This document shows positions 49,757 through 59,767 of a stretch of DNA of 61,961 nucleotides, piece by piece. The stretch covers positions 1-61,961 of the forward strand of contig NZ_JAENKO010000025.1 in assembly GCF_016599145.1 (NCBI RefSeq). The letters are read 5' to 3'. Both the position numbers and the translations under genes were made by a program. Source of the DNA: Tomitella cavernea (GTDB lineage: Bacteria; Actinomycetota; Actinomycetes; Mycobacteriales; Mycobacteriaceae). Under the pieces are notes generated by a model, which worked only from the letters and a program-made list of their open reading frames with translations, was not told the DNA's origin and ran no database searches. The stretch's first letter is position 1. Each line of letters starts with the position of its first letter.

Positions 49757-49986
49757 CCGAAGTCCACCGACCGTGCGACGTCATCGCGCACTGGGACCGG
49801 CAGTTCTTGGACACCGCCGACCTCTTGAGCGGCAGCCAGCAACGCCATGCCGATGTGCGGCCGTCGCGCTGCCCTGGTCAGGATGTCGCGGACCTCGGCC
49901 TCCATGGATCGGCCGTGTTCCTTCGCCTGCGTGGCGAGTTGCTGCTTCACGGCGTCGTCGAGACCGCGAACGATGATGGACGACAT
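49753..49986 (-). CDS. FitA/VapB family antitoxin (ribbon-helix-helix)
   Basis: This is a 77-residue antitoxin: SSIIVRGLDDAVKQQLATQAKEHGRSMEAEVRDILTRA is the RHH/Arc-like DNA-binding domain of FitA. The C-terminal part would bind the PIN toxin. The ATG at 49986 is chosen because AGGAGG lies nine bases upstream. A TTG at 49992 is too close to that site. Its operator lies at 50004-50021. Confidence 0.9.
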   Translation of the reverse strand: MSSIIVRGLDDAVKQQLATQAKEHGRSMEAEVRDILTRAARRPHIGMALLAAAQEVGGVQELPVPVRDDVARSVDFG

Positions 49987-50003
49987 CGGCAACCACCTCC
50001 TCT

Positions 50004-50021
50004 GCTATCACTCATGATAGC
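50004..50021 (-). promoter_or_regulatory. Operator/promoter of the fitAB-type operon
   Basis: GCTATCACTCATGATAGC has perfect seven-base arms around four bases. A TATCAT -10 candidate lies within it, so binding of the antitoxin would block transcription. Confidence 0.65.
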
Positions 50022-50133
50022 GCGATCGACGCAGCCTCATCAGCGGAGCACACGATCCATCAGACGACACCGCCTCGGCCGCCTCGTCACCAAGCAACCG
50101 GGGCGGTCAGCACTGCAGCTTTGCGGAACGCAA

Positions 50134-50165
50134 TCACACGTTGAATCGGAACTCCACCACGTCAC
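50134..50165 (-). repeat. R4: the ychF 3' end itself, parental site of the repeats
   Basis: The last codons of ychF (for VVEFRFNV and the stop) are the sequence that R1-R3 resemble. The TGCCGGAAC stretch found in R2 and R3 just before this part is absent here. Confidence 0.8.
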
Positions 50166-51213
50166 CGTCGGCCATCACGTAGTCCTTGCCCTCCATGCGC
50201 ACCTTGCCGGCGGCCTTTGCGGCGGCCATGGATCCGGCCGAGTCGAGGTCGGAGAACGAGACGATCTCCGCCTTGATGAAGCCCTTCTCGAAATCCGTGT
50301 GAATCACGCCGGCGGCCTTGGGGGCGGTATCGCCCTTGCGGATCGTCCACGCCCGCGACTCCTTCGGCCCCGCGGTGAGATAGGTCTGCAGGCCGAGGGT
50401 GTGGAAACCGGCGCGCGCCAGCGAGTCCAGACCAGGCTCGTTCTGGCCCACCGATTCGAGCAGCTCCAGCGCGTCCTCGGCGTCCAGCTCGAGCAGCTCG
50501 GCCTCCACCTTGGCGTCGAGGAAGACCGCGTCGGCGGGGGCGACGGCGGCGCGCAGCTCGGCCTTGCGGTCCTCGTCGGTGAGCACGCCCTCGTCGGAGT
50601 TGAACACGTACAGGAACGGCTTCGTCGTCATCAGGTGCAGCTCGCGCAGCGCAGGCCCGTCGATCTCGCCCTGCGCCGAGAACAGGGTCCGGCCCGCGTC
50701 GAGGATCTCCTGCGCCTGCTTGGCGGCCGCGACCGTCTCGGCGAGGTCCTTGTTCTTGCGCGCGTCCTTCTCCAGGCGCGGCAAGGCCTTCTCTATGGTC
50801 TGGATGTCCGCCAGAATCAGCTCGGTCTCGATCACCTGGATATCGGCAAGCGGATCGATGCGCCCGTCCACGTGCACCACGTCGCCGTCGTCGAACACCC
50901 GCACCACCTGGCAGATGGCGTCAGCCTCGCGGATGTTGGCGAGGAACTGGTTGCCCATCCCCTCCCCCTCGGAGGCGCCCTTGACGATGCCGGCGATATC
51001 GACGAACGACACGGTGGCGGGCAGGATCCGCTCCGACGAGAAGATCTCCGCGAGCCGGAGCAGCCGCGCATCCGGTAGCTCGACGACGCCGACGTTGGGC
51101 TCGATAGTGGCGAACGGGTAGTTCGCCGCGAGCACGTCGTTGCGGGTAAGGGCGTTGAATAGCGTGGACTTGCCGACGTTGGGCAGGCCGACGATACCGA
51201 GGGTCAGACTCAC
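50134..51213 (-). CDS. ychF: Redox-regulated P-loop ATPase/GTPase YchF (OLA1 family)
   Basis: This is a 359-residue Obg-family protein: G1 GLPNVGKST (about residues 9-17), G3 [20 protein letters not shown], an unusual NxxE-type fourth motif (FNSDEG), a coiled-coil middle and the C-terminal TGS domain ([17 protein letters not shown] to VVEFRFNV). YchF prefers ATP, associates with ribosomes and takes part in stress responses. The gene is intact. Its 3' end is the apparent attachment point for the modules at 46.3-50.1 kb. In M. tuberculosis the homologue is Rv1112. Confidence 0.96.
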   Translation of the reverse strand: MSLTLGIVGLPNVGKSTLFNALTRNDVLAANYPFATIEPNVGVVELPDARLLRLAEIFSSERILPATVSFVDIAGIVKGASEGEGMGNQFLANIREADAICQVVRVFDDGDVVHVDGRIDPLADIQVIETELILADIQTIEKALPRLEKDARKNKDLAETVAAAKQAQEILDAGRTLFSAQGEIDGPALRELHLMTTKPFLYVFNSDEGVLTDEDRKAELRAAVAPADAVFLDAKVEAELLELDAEDALELLESVGQNEPGLDSLARAGFHTLGLQTYLTAGPKESRAWTIRKGDTAPKAAGVIHTDFEKGFIKAEIVSFSDLDSAGSMAAAKAAGKVRMEGKDYVMADGDVVEFRFNV

Positions 51214-51225
51214 GGTCTCCAGAGT

Positions 51226-53340
51226 CTACGTTGTGGCCGTTCGCACCTCGTCGGCGCCGAAGGCGCGCTCACGGAACTCGGCCAGCCTGTGCGGAGGTCC
51301 GAGTACTGTCACCACGTCCCCCTCCTGGAGTGCAACCCCGTCCGCGCCCTGCAGGATCGCTCCGCCGCGCAGGATGGACAGCACGATCACCTCGCCCGGC
51401 ACCGCCGGACCGGCCACGCCGGCCCTGACCATCGTCGAGCCCGCAGCAATCGGGATGTCTACCACATCCGCGTACTTGGAGACGCCGTGGAAGCGCGTGG
51501 CGTCCATGTGCAGCGCAGTCTGATAACCGCGCACGATGCCGTTTACGGTGACCACCCCACGCAGCACCCGGTCCGGATCCACGACCACAGCCCACCGCTG
51601 GTCCGCCTCCGACCCCGGCGGCAGCACTGCGAGCACCTCATCGAGGTTCTGGTCCATCCCCACGGCTACCGCGGCACGATCGATGGCCGGCCCGATGCCG
51701 GAATCAGCCGATCCGGTGCACTGAGAGGCGGCGAGCACGCCGACGAAACGACCGTCCACGTCCGTGACCGGTGCACTGACGACGCCGGCGGCGCGCAGTT
51801 TCAGTTCCGCGTCGCCCCAGGCGTCGCGGGACGACAACACGACCGGCGGCGCCGACACGACCGTGCGCACCGGAACGCGGTCCAGAAGTGGCAGCGCAGA
51901 GCCGACGCGCGCGGCGTACTCGGTTTCACGGCTGTCCACCTGCTCGCTGTAGATCGTGTCGCCCGCCTGCCGCACGAGCAGATATGCCAGGCCGACGGCG
52001 AGCATCGCGGGCACGAGCACGGTGTAGCTGCCGGTCATCTCCCCCACCATGAGCATCACCGCCAACGGCACCCGTGCCACGCTGCCGAAGCACGCCATCA
52101 TGCCCACGACGACGAACACCGCGGGGCTCTCGGGGACCGACGGCGCGCCCACGGCCTCCAGCACCCGCCACACCGCTCCGCCGACGAAGGCGCCGATCAC
52201 CATGCCGGGTCCGAAGATCCCGCCCGACCCGCCTGACCCGATCGACAGCGCGGTGGCCAGGATCTTCGCGGCCGGCAGAATGAGCACAACCCACAATGGC
52301 AACGACAAGAGCCCGGACCGGTCCAGCGCCAACTGCGCCCACCCGTACCCGCTGCCGAGCACCTGTGGGATGGCCAACGCCAGCAGACCCACCAGGACCC
52401 CGCCCGCCGTGGCCTTGCCGATGCGCGCGGCGCGACCGGCGCCCGGCAACCGCTTCGTCAGCCTGACCGTCGCATAGAAGGTGCGACTGTAGGCGAGCCC
52501 GACCACCCCGGACAGAATTCCGATGACCGCGAACCAGACCAAGTGGACCGGGTCGTCGAACATGTACCCGGCTGCGGCATCGCCGAACAACGGTCGGTAT
52601 CCCTCGACGCTGCCGAATACCGCGTAGGCCGAGATCGACGTGATGAAACCGGGGATGAGCACACGGGCGTCGAAGTCGTTCTTGTACGCGATCGACGCCG
52701 ACAGCACGGCGCCGCCCAGGGGCGCTCCGAAGATCGCGCCGATGCCGGATCCGATGCCCACCCCCACCGCGATCCGGCCATCCGCCGGCCGCAGGTCCAG
52801 AAACCGCGTGAGCAACGAAGCGAATCCGGCCGAGATCTGTGCCGTCGGCCCCTCGCGTCCGCCGGAGCCGCCGGAGCCGATCGTCAACGCCGACGCGACG
52901 ATCTTCACAATCACGGTGCGTACCTTGATCTGCCGGGGATTGCGGTGGATCGCCGCGATCGCCGCATCGGTGCCATGCCCCTCGGCTTCCGGCGCCAAGG
53001 TGAATACCAGCAAACCGGACGCCAGCGCACCGCCGCCGACGACCAGCGGAATCGCCCACGGCCGTGTGAAGTCGGAGAATCCGATGCCACCGGGGGCGCC
53101 ACCGCCGGCGGCGTCCGGCTGTGGAGGCGTGTAGCCGCCCAGGCCTACGAGCAGCAGATCCGTCGCGTGGGTGAGCAGCCAGTAGAAGCCGATCGCACCG
53201 AGGCCGGCGATCGCGCCGATGAGCACACCGAGCACGAGCCACTTCTGCAGATACGACGCCCTACCCAGCGTGCGGCCCGCGCGTCGACACGCATCGCAGA
53301 CAACGGTGAAGAGCCGGCCGCCACCTCCCCGAACGGTCAT
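51226..53340 (-). CDS. ClC-family chloride channel/antiporter with CBS and TrkA-C domains
   Basis: This is a 704-residue protein. The membrane part has the ClC selectivity motifs GSGGSGGREGP (near residue 155-165) and GGIFGPGMVIGA. The Glu in GREGP corresponds to the gating glutamate, so proton-coupled exchange is possible. The C-terminal part has a pair of CBS-like units (about 490-620) and a TrkA-C-like end (DVVTVLGPPHRLAEF) that may bind nucleotides and regulate it. The ATG at 53340 is preferred over 53424, whose leader is Arg/Gly-rich and divergent. It ends 12 bases before the ychF start. Confidence 0.9.
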   Translation of the reverse strand: MTVRGGGGRLFTVVCDACRRAGRTLGRASYLQKWLVLGVLIGAIAGLGAIGFYWLLTHATDLLLVGLGGYTPPQPDAAGGGAPGGIGFSDFTRPWAIPLVVGGGALASGLLVFTLAPEAEGHGTDAAIAAIHRNPRQIKVRTVIVKIVASALTIGSGGSGGREGPTAQISAGFASLLTRFLDLRPADGRIAVGVGIGSGIGAIFGAPLGGAVLSASIAYKNDFDARVLIPGFITSISAYAVFGSVEGYRPLFGDAAAGYMFDDPVHLVWFAVIGILSGVVGLAYSRTFYATVRLTKRLPGAGRAARIGKATAGGVLVGLLALAIPQVLGSGYGWAQLALDRSGLLSLPLWVVLILPAAKILATALSIGSGGSGGIFGPGMVIGAFVGGAVWRVLEAVGAPSVPESPAVFVVVGMMACFGSVARVPLAVMLMVGEMTGSYTVLVPAMLAVGLAYLLVRQAGDTIYSEQVDSRETEYAARVGSALPLLDRVPVRTVVSAPPVVLSSRDAWGDAELKLRAAGVVSAPVTDVDGRFVGVLAASQCTGSADSGIGPAIDRAAVAVGMDQNLDEVLAVLPPGSEADQRWAVVVDPDRVLRGVVTVNGIVRGYQTALHMDATRFHGVSKYADVVDIPIAAGSTMVRAGVAGPAVPGEVIVLSILRGGAILQGADGVALQEGDVVTVLGPPHRLAEFRERAFGADEVRTATT

Positions 53341-53578
53341 CCGCTCACCGTAGCCCGCTCCGGCTGCCCCGGGACGGCCGTCGGCAAATCGGGGCGACGA
53401 AAGGCCACCCCGGCGCTTCCGCATCCGCTTGCACGTCGGGCCCGTGCGGCCGAGATGCGTGACACGCGGGCATGTTCGCCTATCCGCACCCCATCATCGG
53501 CGATGATGAGGGACGACCAGCGGCGCACGCTCCGTCGGTGTGTCGTACGCACAACTCCCGACAGTGAAGTGAGGATCG

Positions 53579-54835
53579 ATGTCGCAGCACACCCCTGCAC
53601 GTACGCGCGGCGAGGTGATCGGACGCGGCGGTCGGTGGCTCGCCGAGTGGAGCTTGCGCATCATCCTCATTCTCGGAGCCTTGTGGCTGATCGACCACCT
53701 GCTGGGCAAGGTCTGGGTGGTCGTGCTTCCGGTGCTCATCGCGACCATCATGGCGACCGTGCTGTGGCCCATCAGCGGCTGGATGCAGCGGCACAGGGTT
53801 CCGCCCGCCGTGGCCGCGTTGACGACGATGGTGGGCGGGTTGATCGTGCTCGCCGCCGTCATCGCCGGCATCGTGCCGTCGGTCATGAACCAGATCGGCC
53901 CGCTCGCCGACAGGACCGTCGAGGGCGTCAACAAGGTGCAGGATTGGCTGACGGGGCCGCCGTTCAACATCCGGCCCGAGCAGATCAACGAGGCCGTCCA
54001 CGCCATCACCAGCAAGGTGCAGTCCAGCGCCTCGACGATCGCGCAGGGCGTGTTCACCGGTGTGAGCACCGCAGGGTCGGTGGTCGTGACGTTGCTGCTG
54101 ATCGTGGTGTTGTTGTTCTTCTTCATCAAGGACGGCCCCAAGTTCATCCCCTGGATGCACCGATCCACCGGCGGGCCCGCCTCGCACCATGTCGAGGAGG
54201 TGCTGCAGCGGATGTGGTCGACGCTCGGCGGCTTCATCCGCACACAGGCGCTCGTCGCCTTCATCGACGCACTGTTCATCGGCGTCGGCCTGGTGATCAT
54301 CGGCGTACCGTTGGCCGGCGTCCTGGCGGTGATCACGTTCTTCGGCGGGTTCATCCCGATCGTCGGCGCTTTCGTCGCGGGGGCGTTGGCGGTACTCGTC
54401 GCTCTGGTGGCGAACGGCTGGACCACCGCGCTGATCGTGCTTGCGCTCATCATCGCCGTGCAGCAGCTCGAGGGCAACGTGCTCAGTCCGATGCTGCAGA
54501 GCAGGTCCATGGACCTGCACCCGGTGGTGGTGCTGCTGGCGGTGACGGCGGGCGGCAGCCTCTGGGGGATCGTGGGCGCGTTCCTCGCGGTGCCCGTCGC
54601 CGCCGTGGTCGCGGTCTTCGTCCGCTATATCAGTGAGCACATCGACGCCCAAGTTTCGCCGCTCCCGGCCGGCAGCGGCGTGGGACTGCCCGAGGCTTCG
54701 GGAACGGGCGGCACCGGTGGTCCGCAGATGGCGTCTCTTTCGGAGGACGCGGATCAGTCCGAGACCGCAGAGGCGGAGGGACCCCGGGGTTCGCTCGTTG
54801 CGCGCCTCATTCGCCGCAGCCGCAGTGACGATTGA
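53579..54835 (+). CDS. AI-2E family transporter (PerM/YdiK-like)
   Basis: This is a 418-residue membrane protein with about eight helices. Family hallmarks are GFIRTQALVAFIDALFIGVGLVIIGVPLAGVLAVITFFGGFIPIVGAF and VQQLEGNVLSPMLQSRSMDLHP. The last 70 residues are a hydrophilic acidic tail ending in a basic patch. Some members export signalling molecules and others act in Na+/H+ exchange, so the function here is open. The 238 bases upstream contain a short inverted repeat (CATCATC and GATGATG) near 53490. Confidence 0.85.
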   Translation: MSQHTPARTRGEVIGRGGRWLAEWSLRIILILGALWLIDHLLGKVWVVVLPVLIATIMATVLWPISGWMQRHRVPPAVAALTTMVGGLIVLAAVIAGIVPSVMNQIGPLADRTVEGVNKVQDWLTGPPFNIRPEQINEAVHAITSKVQSSASTIAQGVFTGVSTAGSVVVTLLLIVVLLFFFIKDGPKFIPWMHRSTGGPASHHVEEVLQRMWSTLGGFIRTQALVAFIDALFIGVGLVIIGVPLAGVLAVITFFGGFIPIVGAFVAGALAVLVALVANGWTTALIVLALIIAVQQLEGNVLSPMLQSRSMDLHPVVVLLAVTAGGSLWGIVGAFLAVPVAAVVAVFVRYISEHIDAQVSPLPAGSGVGLPEASGTGGTGGPQMASLSEDADQSETAEAEGPRGSLVARLIRRSRSDD

Positions 54836-54853
54836 GCACCGCCGCGCACGGAT

Positions 54854-57800
54854 TCAGCCGACTCGTGAGCTCGAAGTCTGCAGCGACGAACCGGCCTCCC
54901 CCTTGACCACGTGCAGTCTGCTGGGAATGCGGTGCCGCATCTCGGCGACGTGGCTGACGATGCCCACCGCCCTGCCTCCGTCGCGCAGTTCATCGAGCAC
55001 GCCCATCACCACGTCGAGGGTTTCGGCGTCGAGGGTGCCGAAGCCTTCGTCGATGAAGAGCGTTTCCAGGTGGATACCGCCGGACTCTTCCGAGACCACG
55101 TCGGCCAACCCGAGCGCCAGCGACAGCGAAGCCATGAAGGTCTCCCCTCCGGAGAGGGTGGACGTCGGCCTGACGGCACCGGTGTTGGCGTCGAGGATGT
55201 CGAGGCCCAGCCCTCCTCGCCGCTCACGTTTGATGGTTGCCTCGGTGTGGACGAATTCGTAGCGGCCGCCGGACATCACGCGCAGTCGCTGCGACGCAAC
55301 CAACGCGACCTCCTCGAGTCGTGCAGCGAGAACGTAAGACCGCAGGGACATCCGGCGCGCGTTCTCACCGTCGCCCTTCATCACGTCCGCCAGCGCGGAG
55401 AGCCACACGTGCTCGTCCCGTAGCGGGTCGAGCGCCGCGACGGACTTGCCCAGACGTTCCGCCTGCTCGGTCACTGCCGTCAGCCGCGTGCGTGCCTGGT
55501 CCTGCGCCCGCACTGCCGACTCGAGCCGGTCATCGGCCTCGGCGGACGCCGCCGCGGCCGATTCGGTGTCGGCCGGCGGCAGGTCGGCGACAGCAACGAT
55601 GTCCGGTTCTTCGAGAATCGAGCGAGCACTGGCGACCGCTTCGTGGGCGGCCGCCAGCTCGGCCTCGATCTCGGCGCACCGGGACGTCGTGCGCACCGCC
55701 GCGAGAGCCTCATCGGCGTCCTTGAAACCGGCTTCGAGGGCCGCGGCCACCACCGACTCTTGTGCCTTTCGCAGCGCCTCCGCCGCGGTGTCGGTTTCAG
55801 CGACGACCCCGCGCAGTTCTTCCACCCTCGCACGGATCCCCCGGATCTCCACAGCGCGCTCGCGAACGCCCGTGTGCTGCCCCACCGCGGAGTGCAGCCG
55901 CCCCCGAATAGCGTCGATACGCGCACGTAATCCCGCTGCGTGCGAATCCAGTCCGGATTTCGCCTCCCGCCGCGCTTCAAGGTCCACCTGCAGTGCGCCC
56001 AGCTGCAACTCCAGGCTTTCGAGCCGGGATGTGGCCTCGTCGAGCCGCCCTGCGAGGCGCGCGCTCTCCACGTGGGCCCCCTCAGCCGCCACGCGACGTC
56101 GGGTCGCGTCGTCGGCGTCCACGCCGTCCGCCTTCTGCGCCAGGACGGCGAGCTCCGTCTCTGCATCCCGCAGCGAACGGCGTGCTGCGTCCAACCGGCC
56201 TGCGAGCGTGTCTACCTCGCGCGTCGCAGAGTCCTCGTCCTGCTGGGTCACCGATCCTTCTGCTGCCGCCGCCGGCCGGGGGTGCTGCTCTGATCCGCAC
56301 ACCGCGCACGGCTCCCCTGTACGGAGTTCACCGGCGAGTTCCGCGGCCATGCCGTTGAGCCGCCGCTCACGCAGGTCCAGCGCGTGCGCGCGCGCATCGT
56401 TATAGCGGGACTCGGCGTCAGCGACGGCAGCGGCCTCGCTCTCCTGCGCGGCCCGCGCAGCCGGGATCGCCAGCGCCGCTTCCTCGATCGTCCTCGCGGT
56501 GTCCAGCGCTGCAGCCTGCGCGGGAAGCGCCGTCGTCGCCTGCGATGCGCGGTCACGCTCCTCGCGTACCCGCTCGATCGACGCGGGCAACGCCTCCGAC
56601 TGATCCAGAACGGCGTGCAGCTCGGCCTCATTACGTTCGCGCCGCTCCGTGGCCTGCGATTGTTCCGAGATGAGCGCGGTCAACGCGTCTTCGTCTCCGG
56701 CGGCAGCGTCCAGGCGGACGAGTTCCTCATCGAGCCGGCGGGCACCCGCCTCCAGCGCGAAGGAGTCGATGTCGCCGCCATCGGACGTCGCCGCATCCAG
56801 GACGGCGGCGGATTCCGCATCGTGCGCGGCGAAGGCGGCGGCAAGCGCGTCGCGGCGCGCGACGGCCGCATCCCGGTCCGTTTCCGCCGCGGCCCTCGAT
56901 CTTTCCGCCCAACCTGTGTGCTCTGCACGGCGCGCGGCGCCGAGTTCCGCAGTGACGCGCGTCCTGGCTTCGTTCCCCTGCTCGAAAGTCGCTACCGCGG
57001 CACATGCCTCCGCGCGCCGGTGTTGCGCCTTCGCCCTTTCCCGTTCGCGATCTGCCAGCGAGCGTGCCTCCGCGGCCGCAGTCCGCCGCGTGTGCAGCTC
57101 GTCCGCAGTGTGCACGGCGGCGGCTGCGGCGAGCTCCCGTACGGATTCGGCCCACGCGACGGGATCGTCATCCCGCATCCCGTCGCTCGACACGGCGCCT
57201 TCCGTGACATTACCGTCGTCACCGCTTCCATCGTCACCGCTTCCATCGTCGCCACCCCCGGGCACGTCGGGCTCGGCCGCCATCGCCCGCCCGGCGGCCG
57301 CTGCGAGATCTCCGGCCGCGGTGGTGAGTCCGTCGACCGCTACGGCGACCGACTGCCGGCCGTGTTCGAACGCCGCGGACGCCGCACGCCGGCGCTCCGC
57401 GAACCACTGCTCGACGTCGCTGAAACGTGCGGTGTCGAAGAGCCTTTCCAGCAGCGACGCGCGGGTACTGGTCTCCGCCTTGAGGAACTTCGCGAACTCT
57501 CCCTGCGGCAGCAGCACGACCTGGAAGAACTGCTCGGCGCTCATGCCCAGCAAGGAGGTCACCGCCCGCCCGATCTCGTCGATGCGGCTGAGGTTCTCAC
57601 CGTTGCCGTCGAGCCATTCCAGGGTCGCCTTCGCGTTCTCCTTGGTCTCGCCCTCACCGCGTTTCTTCGGACGCATGTACTCGGGGCTGCGGCGGATCCG
57701 CAGGTGCCTGCCTCCGATCGTCGCTTCGAGGGACACTTCGGTAGGCGTCCCGGGCGCGGCGTGGTCGGAGCGCAGCCGACGCCCGTCCTGGCGTGCACCC

Positions 57801-57970
57801 GGCACGGTGCCGTACAGCGCGAAGGCCACGGCGTCGAGCACGGTGGTCTTGCCGGCGCCGGTCTGCCCGTGCAGCAGGAACAGCCCATCTGCGCCCAATG
57901 CGTCGAAGTCCACCCGCTGCGTGTCCGCGAACGGACCGAAACCGGTCATCGCGAGTGAATGCAGTCTCAA
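54854..57970 (-). CDS. sbcC: Exonuclease subunit SbcC (Rad50-like ATPase)
   Basis: This is a 1038-residue SMC-like protein: Walker A HGQTGAGKTT near residue 35, two long coiled-coil arms, a zinc hook CAVC near residue 550, signature TLSGGETFMASLSLALGLAD and Walker B FIDEGFGTLD near the C-terminus. With SbcD it opens and trims hairpins and protein-blocked DNA ends. It starts four bases inside the sbcD 3' end (overlap), and the pair forms an operon. Confidence 0.95.
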   Translation of the reverse strand: MRLHSLAMTGFGPFADTQRVDFDALGADGLFLLHGQTGAGKTTVLDAVAFALYGTVPGARQDGRRLRSDHAAPGTPTEVSLEATIGGRHLRIRRSPEYMRPKKRGEGETKENAKATLEWLDGNGENLSRIDEIGRAVTSLLGMSAEQFFQVVLLPQGEFAKFLKAETSTRASLLERLFDTARFSDVEQWFAERRRAASAAFEHGRQSVAVAVDGLTTAAGDLAAAAGRAMAAEPDVPGGGDDGSGDDGSGDDGNVTEGAVSSDGMRDDDPVAWAESVRELAAAAAVHTADELHTRRTAAAEARSLADRERERAKAQHRRAEACAAVATFEQGNEARTRVTAELGAARRAEHTGWAERSRAAAETDRDAAVARRDALAAAFAAHDAESAAVLDAATSDGGDIDSFALEAGARRLDEELVRLDAAAGDEDALTALISEQSQATERRERNEAELHAVLDQSEALPASIERVREERDRASQATTALPAQAAALDTARTIEEAALAIPAARAAQESEAAAVADAESRYNDARAHALDLRERRLNGMAAELAGELRTGEPCAVCGSEQHPRPAAAAEGSVTQQDEDSATREVDTLAGRLDAARRSLRDAETELAVLAQKADGVDADDATRRRVAAEGAHVESARLAGRLDEATSRLESLELQLGALQVDLEARREAKSGLDSHAAGLRARIDAIRGRLHSAVGQHTGVRERAVEIRGIRARVEELRGVVAETDTAAEALRKAQESVVAAALEAGFKDADEALAAVRTTSRCAEIEAELAAAHEAVASARSILEEPDIVAVADLPPADTESAAAASAEADDRLESAVRAQDQARTRLTAVTEQAERLGKSVAALDPLRDEHVWLSALADVMKGDGENARRMSLRSYVLAARLEEVALVASQRLRVMSGGRYEFVHTEATIKRERRGGLGLDILDANTGAVRPTSTLSGGETFMASLSLALGLADVVSEESGGIHLETLFIDEGFGTLDAETLDVVMGVLDELRDGGRAVGIVSHVAEMRHRIPSRLHVVKGEAGSSLQTSSSRVG

Positions 57971-59115
57971 CGCTCCCCCTCCTTCTCGGCGGTGACGGCC
58001 GCAAACGCCTCCGACACCAGCGACATCTCCTCGTCCGTCGGCTCGCCGCGCACGTCGTCGAGGAAGGCACGCACGATCTGGGTGTCATCACGCCCGCGCA
58101 CCCGCTCGCGATAACGCAGTTCCGGGTTGCCGCCCGGCCGCTCCCATTCCAGGTGCACCGCGTGCGGGAAGCGCTCGCGCAGCCTGCGCATCGGATCCTG
58201 CGGCCGGCGTTCGTCCACCAGCAGCGCCGACACGTAATCCTGCTCCGCGTCCGCGTGCTCCGCACCGTCCAGCAGGTCCTGCAGCGTGCCGGTGAGGCGG
58301 CTCAACCCGCGCACGGAGGTCAGCGGTACCTTGCGCACCGACTCCAGCCCTTCGGCGCCCAGATCCACGATCCACACACCTTTCGCGTCGCTGCGTTCAC
58401 CGAACGAGTAAGGCAAAGGGCTGCCTGAATAGCGCAACCAGGAACGGATCTCCTGCGGTGAGTGCAGGTGCCCGAGCGCCGCATAGTCCACGCCCTCGAA
58501 CGCCGCTGCGGGCACTGTCTCCACTCCTCCCACGGAGATGGACCGTTCGGAATCGGTGGCATCGCCGCCGACGACGAAGGCATGCGCGACGACCACGGAT
58601 CGGGTTCCCGGGTCCACGGCCGCGATGTCGGCGCGCACCCGTTCCATCGCCGCCGTCAACACATCCTCGTGCGTGCGGGCCGCGGGGACACCGAGCTCGC
58701 TGCGGCACACGTCCGGTTCCAGATAGGGCACGCCGTAGAACCGGACCGGACCGTGCTCATCGTCGAGCACGACCGGGTGACCGACGCCACCGACCGTGGT
58801 GAACAGATGAAGCCCCCCGGCGGCTGCGAAATCGGCGCCCGCCCCCAGACGCGCCGGCGAATCGTGATTGCCCGACGTCGCTATGATCGTCGCGCCCGCC
58901 TCCCGCAACGCCACCAACGCACGGTTGCACGCCCGCACCGCCTCCGCGCCCGGCACCGACCGGTCGTACACGTCCCCCGCCAGAACCACCGCGTCCACAT
59001 GCTCACGGCTGACGATGCCGGCGATCTCCTCGAGGACGCTCTCCTGGTCCGCCAGCAGGTCCACGCCGTGGAAGGTCCGGCCGATGTGCCAGTCCGAAGT
59101 GTGCAGGATCCTCAT
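57967..59115 (-). CDS. sbcD: Exonuclease subunit SbcD (Mre11-like nuclease)
   Basis: This is a 382-residue metallophosphoesterase: SDWHIGR (DxH), AGDVYDRSVPG, TSGNHDSP and the later HLHSPQEI are the metal-binding motifs. Start 59115 (MRILHTSDWH) begins directly with the conserved strand. A TACCGT box seven bases upstream fits a leaderless transcript. It overlaps sbcC by four bases. Confidence 0.95.
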   Translation of the reverse strand: MRILHTSDWHIGRTFHGVDLLADQESVLEEIAGIVSREHVDAVVLAGDVYDRSVPGAEAVRACNRALVALREAGATIIATSGNHDSPARLGAGADFAAAGGLHLFTTVGGVGHPVVLDDEHGPVRFYGVPYLEPDVCRSELGVPAARTHEDVLTAAMERVRADIAAVDPGTRSVVVAHAFVVGGDATDSERSISVGGVETVPAAAFEGVDYAALGHLHSPQEIRSWLRYSGSPLPYSFGERSDAKGVWIVDLGAEGLESVRKVPLTSVRGLSRLTGTLQDLLDGAEHADAEQDYVSALLVDERRPQDPMRRLRERFPHAVHLEWERPGGNPELRYRERVRGRDDTQIVRAFLDDVRGEPTDEEMSLVSEAFAAVTAEKEGER

Positions 59116-59230
59116 GCCGCCGACGGTAGAGCACCGCACCGACAAGTCCGCGACCGGTGATCATCCGGTTCCGGGCGTGCGCGCCGCGACAGACAGCGCG
59201 GACCGCGCCGAATTGATGCTCCTATTGTTG

Positions 59231-59767
59231 TCAAGCCGCTGCGAGCCATTCGCGGTAGGTATCGACGAAGGCGTCGTCGCGTTGTAGTCCGCGTTCGATC
59301 CGTGAGATCACTGTTGGCCAGACACTGAAGTCGCGGGCGACGGCGGTCAGGGTGATGTTCTTGCTCTGCCGGGTAGTGCGCAGGTCGGCGTACTCGGGGG
59401 CCTGGACGGGCTTAGTGAGCAGTGTGAACATCTCGCGTGCGATGGCGCGTTTGAGCAGCCGCAGAGGGACAGATTTGCCGTGGCGGCGGCGGTCTGCGCG
59501 ATCAGGGCGGATCGCTTCGGCAACGGTGAGACCTTCTGCAGACAGGGCCCGGGTGATGCCGGCACCGTAGCTGGAAGTGCCTTCGACGCCGACAACGCGC
59601 ACACGCCCGCGGCTGTGCAGAAAAGCGATGGCCTTCCGATAACCGGCAGGGGTTGTCGGGTATTCGTGGTCAGCCTGAGGCTGGCCACGGTCGTCGATGG
59701 CGGCGACGTGGATCGTTTCGGCGTGCGTATCAACGCCCCCGTAGATCTCTAATGGTTCTGTCATCAT
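59231..59767 (-). pseudogene. IS110-family transposase with large internal deletion
   Basis: This is a 178-residue open frame. Residues 1-about 105 match the N-terminal RuvC-like (DEDD) part of IS110 transposases (EIYGGVDTHAETIHVAAI with the first acidic residues, and RPDRADRRRHGKS). After GKS it jumps straight to the C-terminal end (LKRAIAREMFTLLTKP and TYREWLAA). About 200 residues, including the serine-type domain, are missing, yet the frame is preserved. AAGGAG precedes the ATG at 59767. The 282 bases between here and rmuC hold no gene and may include an IS end. Confidence 0.8.

Noticed and set aside
46302-50165. CRISPR array or classical integron
   Set aside because: Spacing is over 1 kb with genes between repeats, no attC-type core sites and no integrase or cas gene.
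56384-57958. 524-codon plus-strand frame opposite sbcC
   Set aside because: Antisense of the SbcC coiled coil; no recognisable motif.
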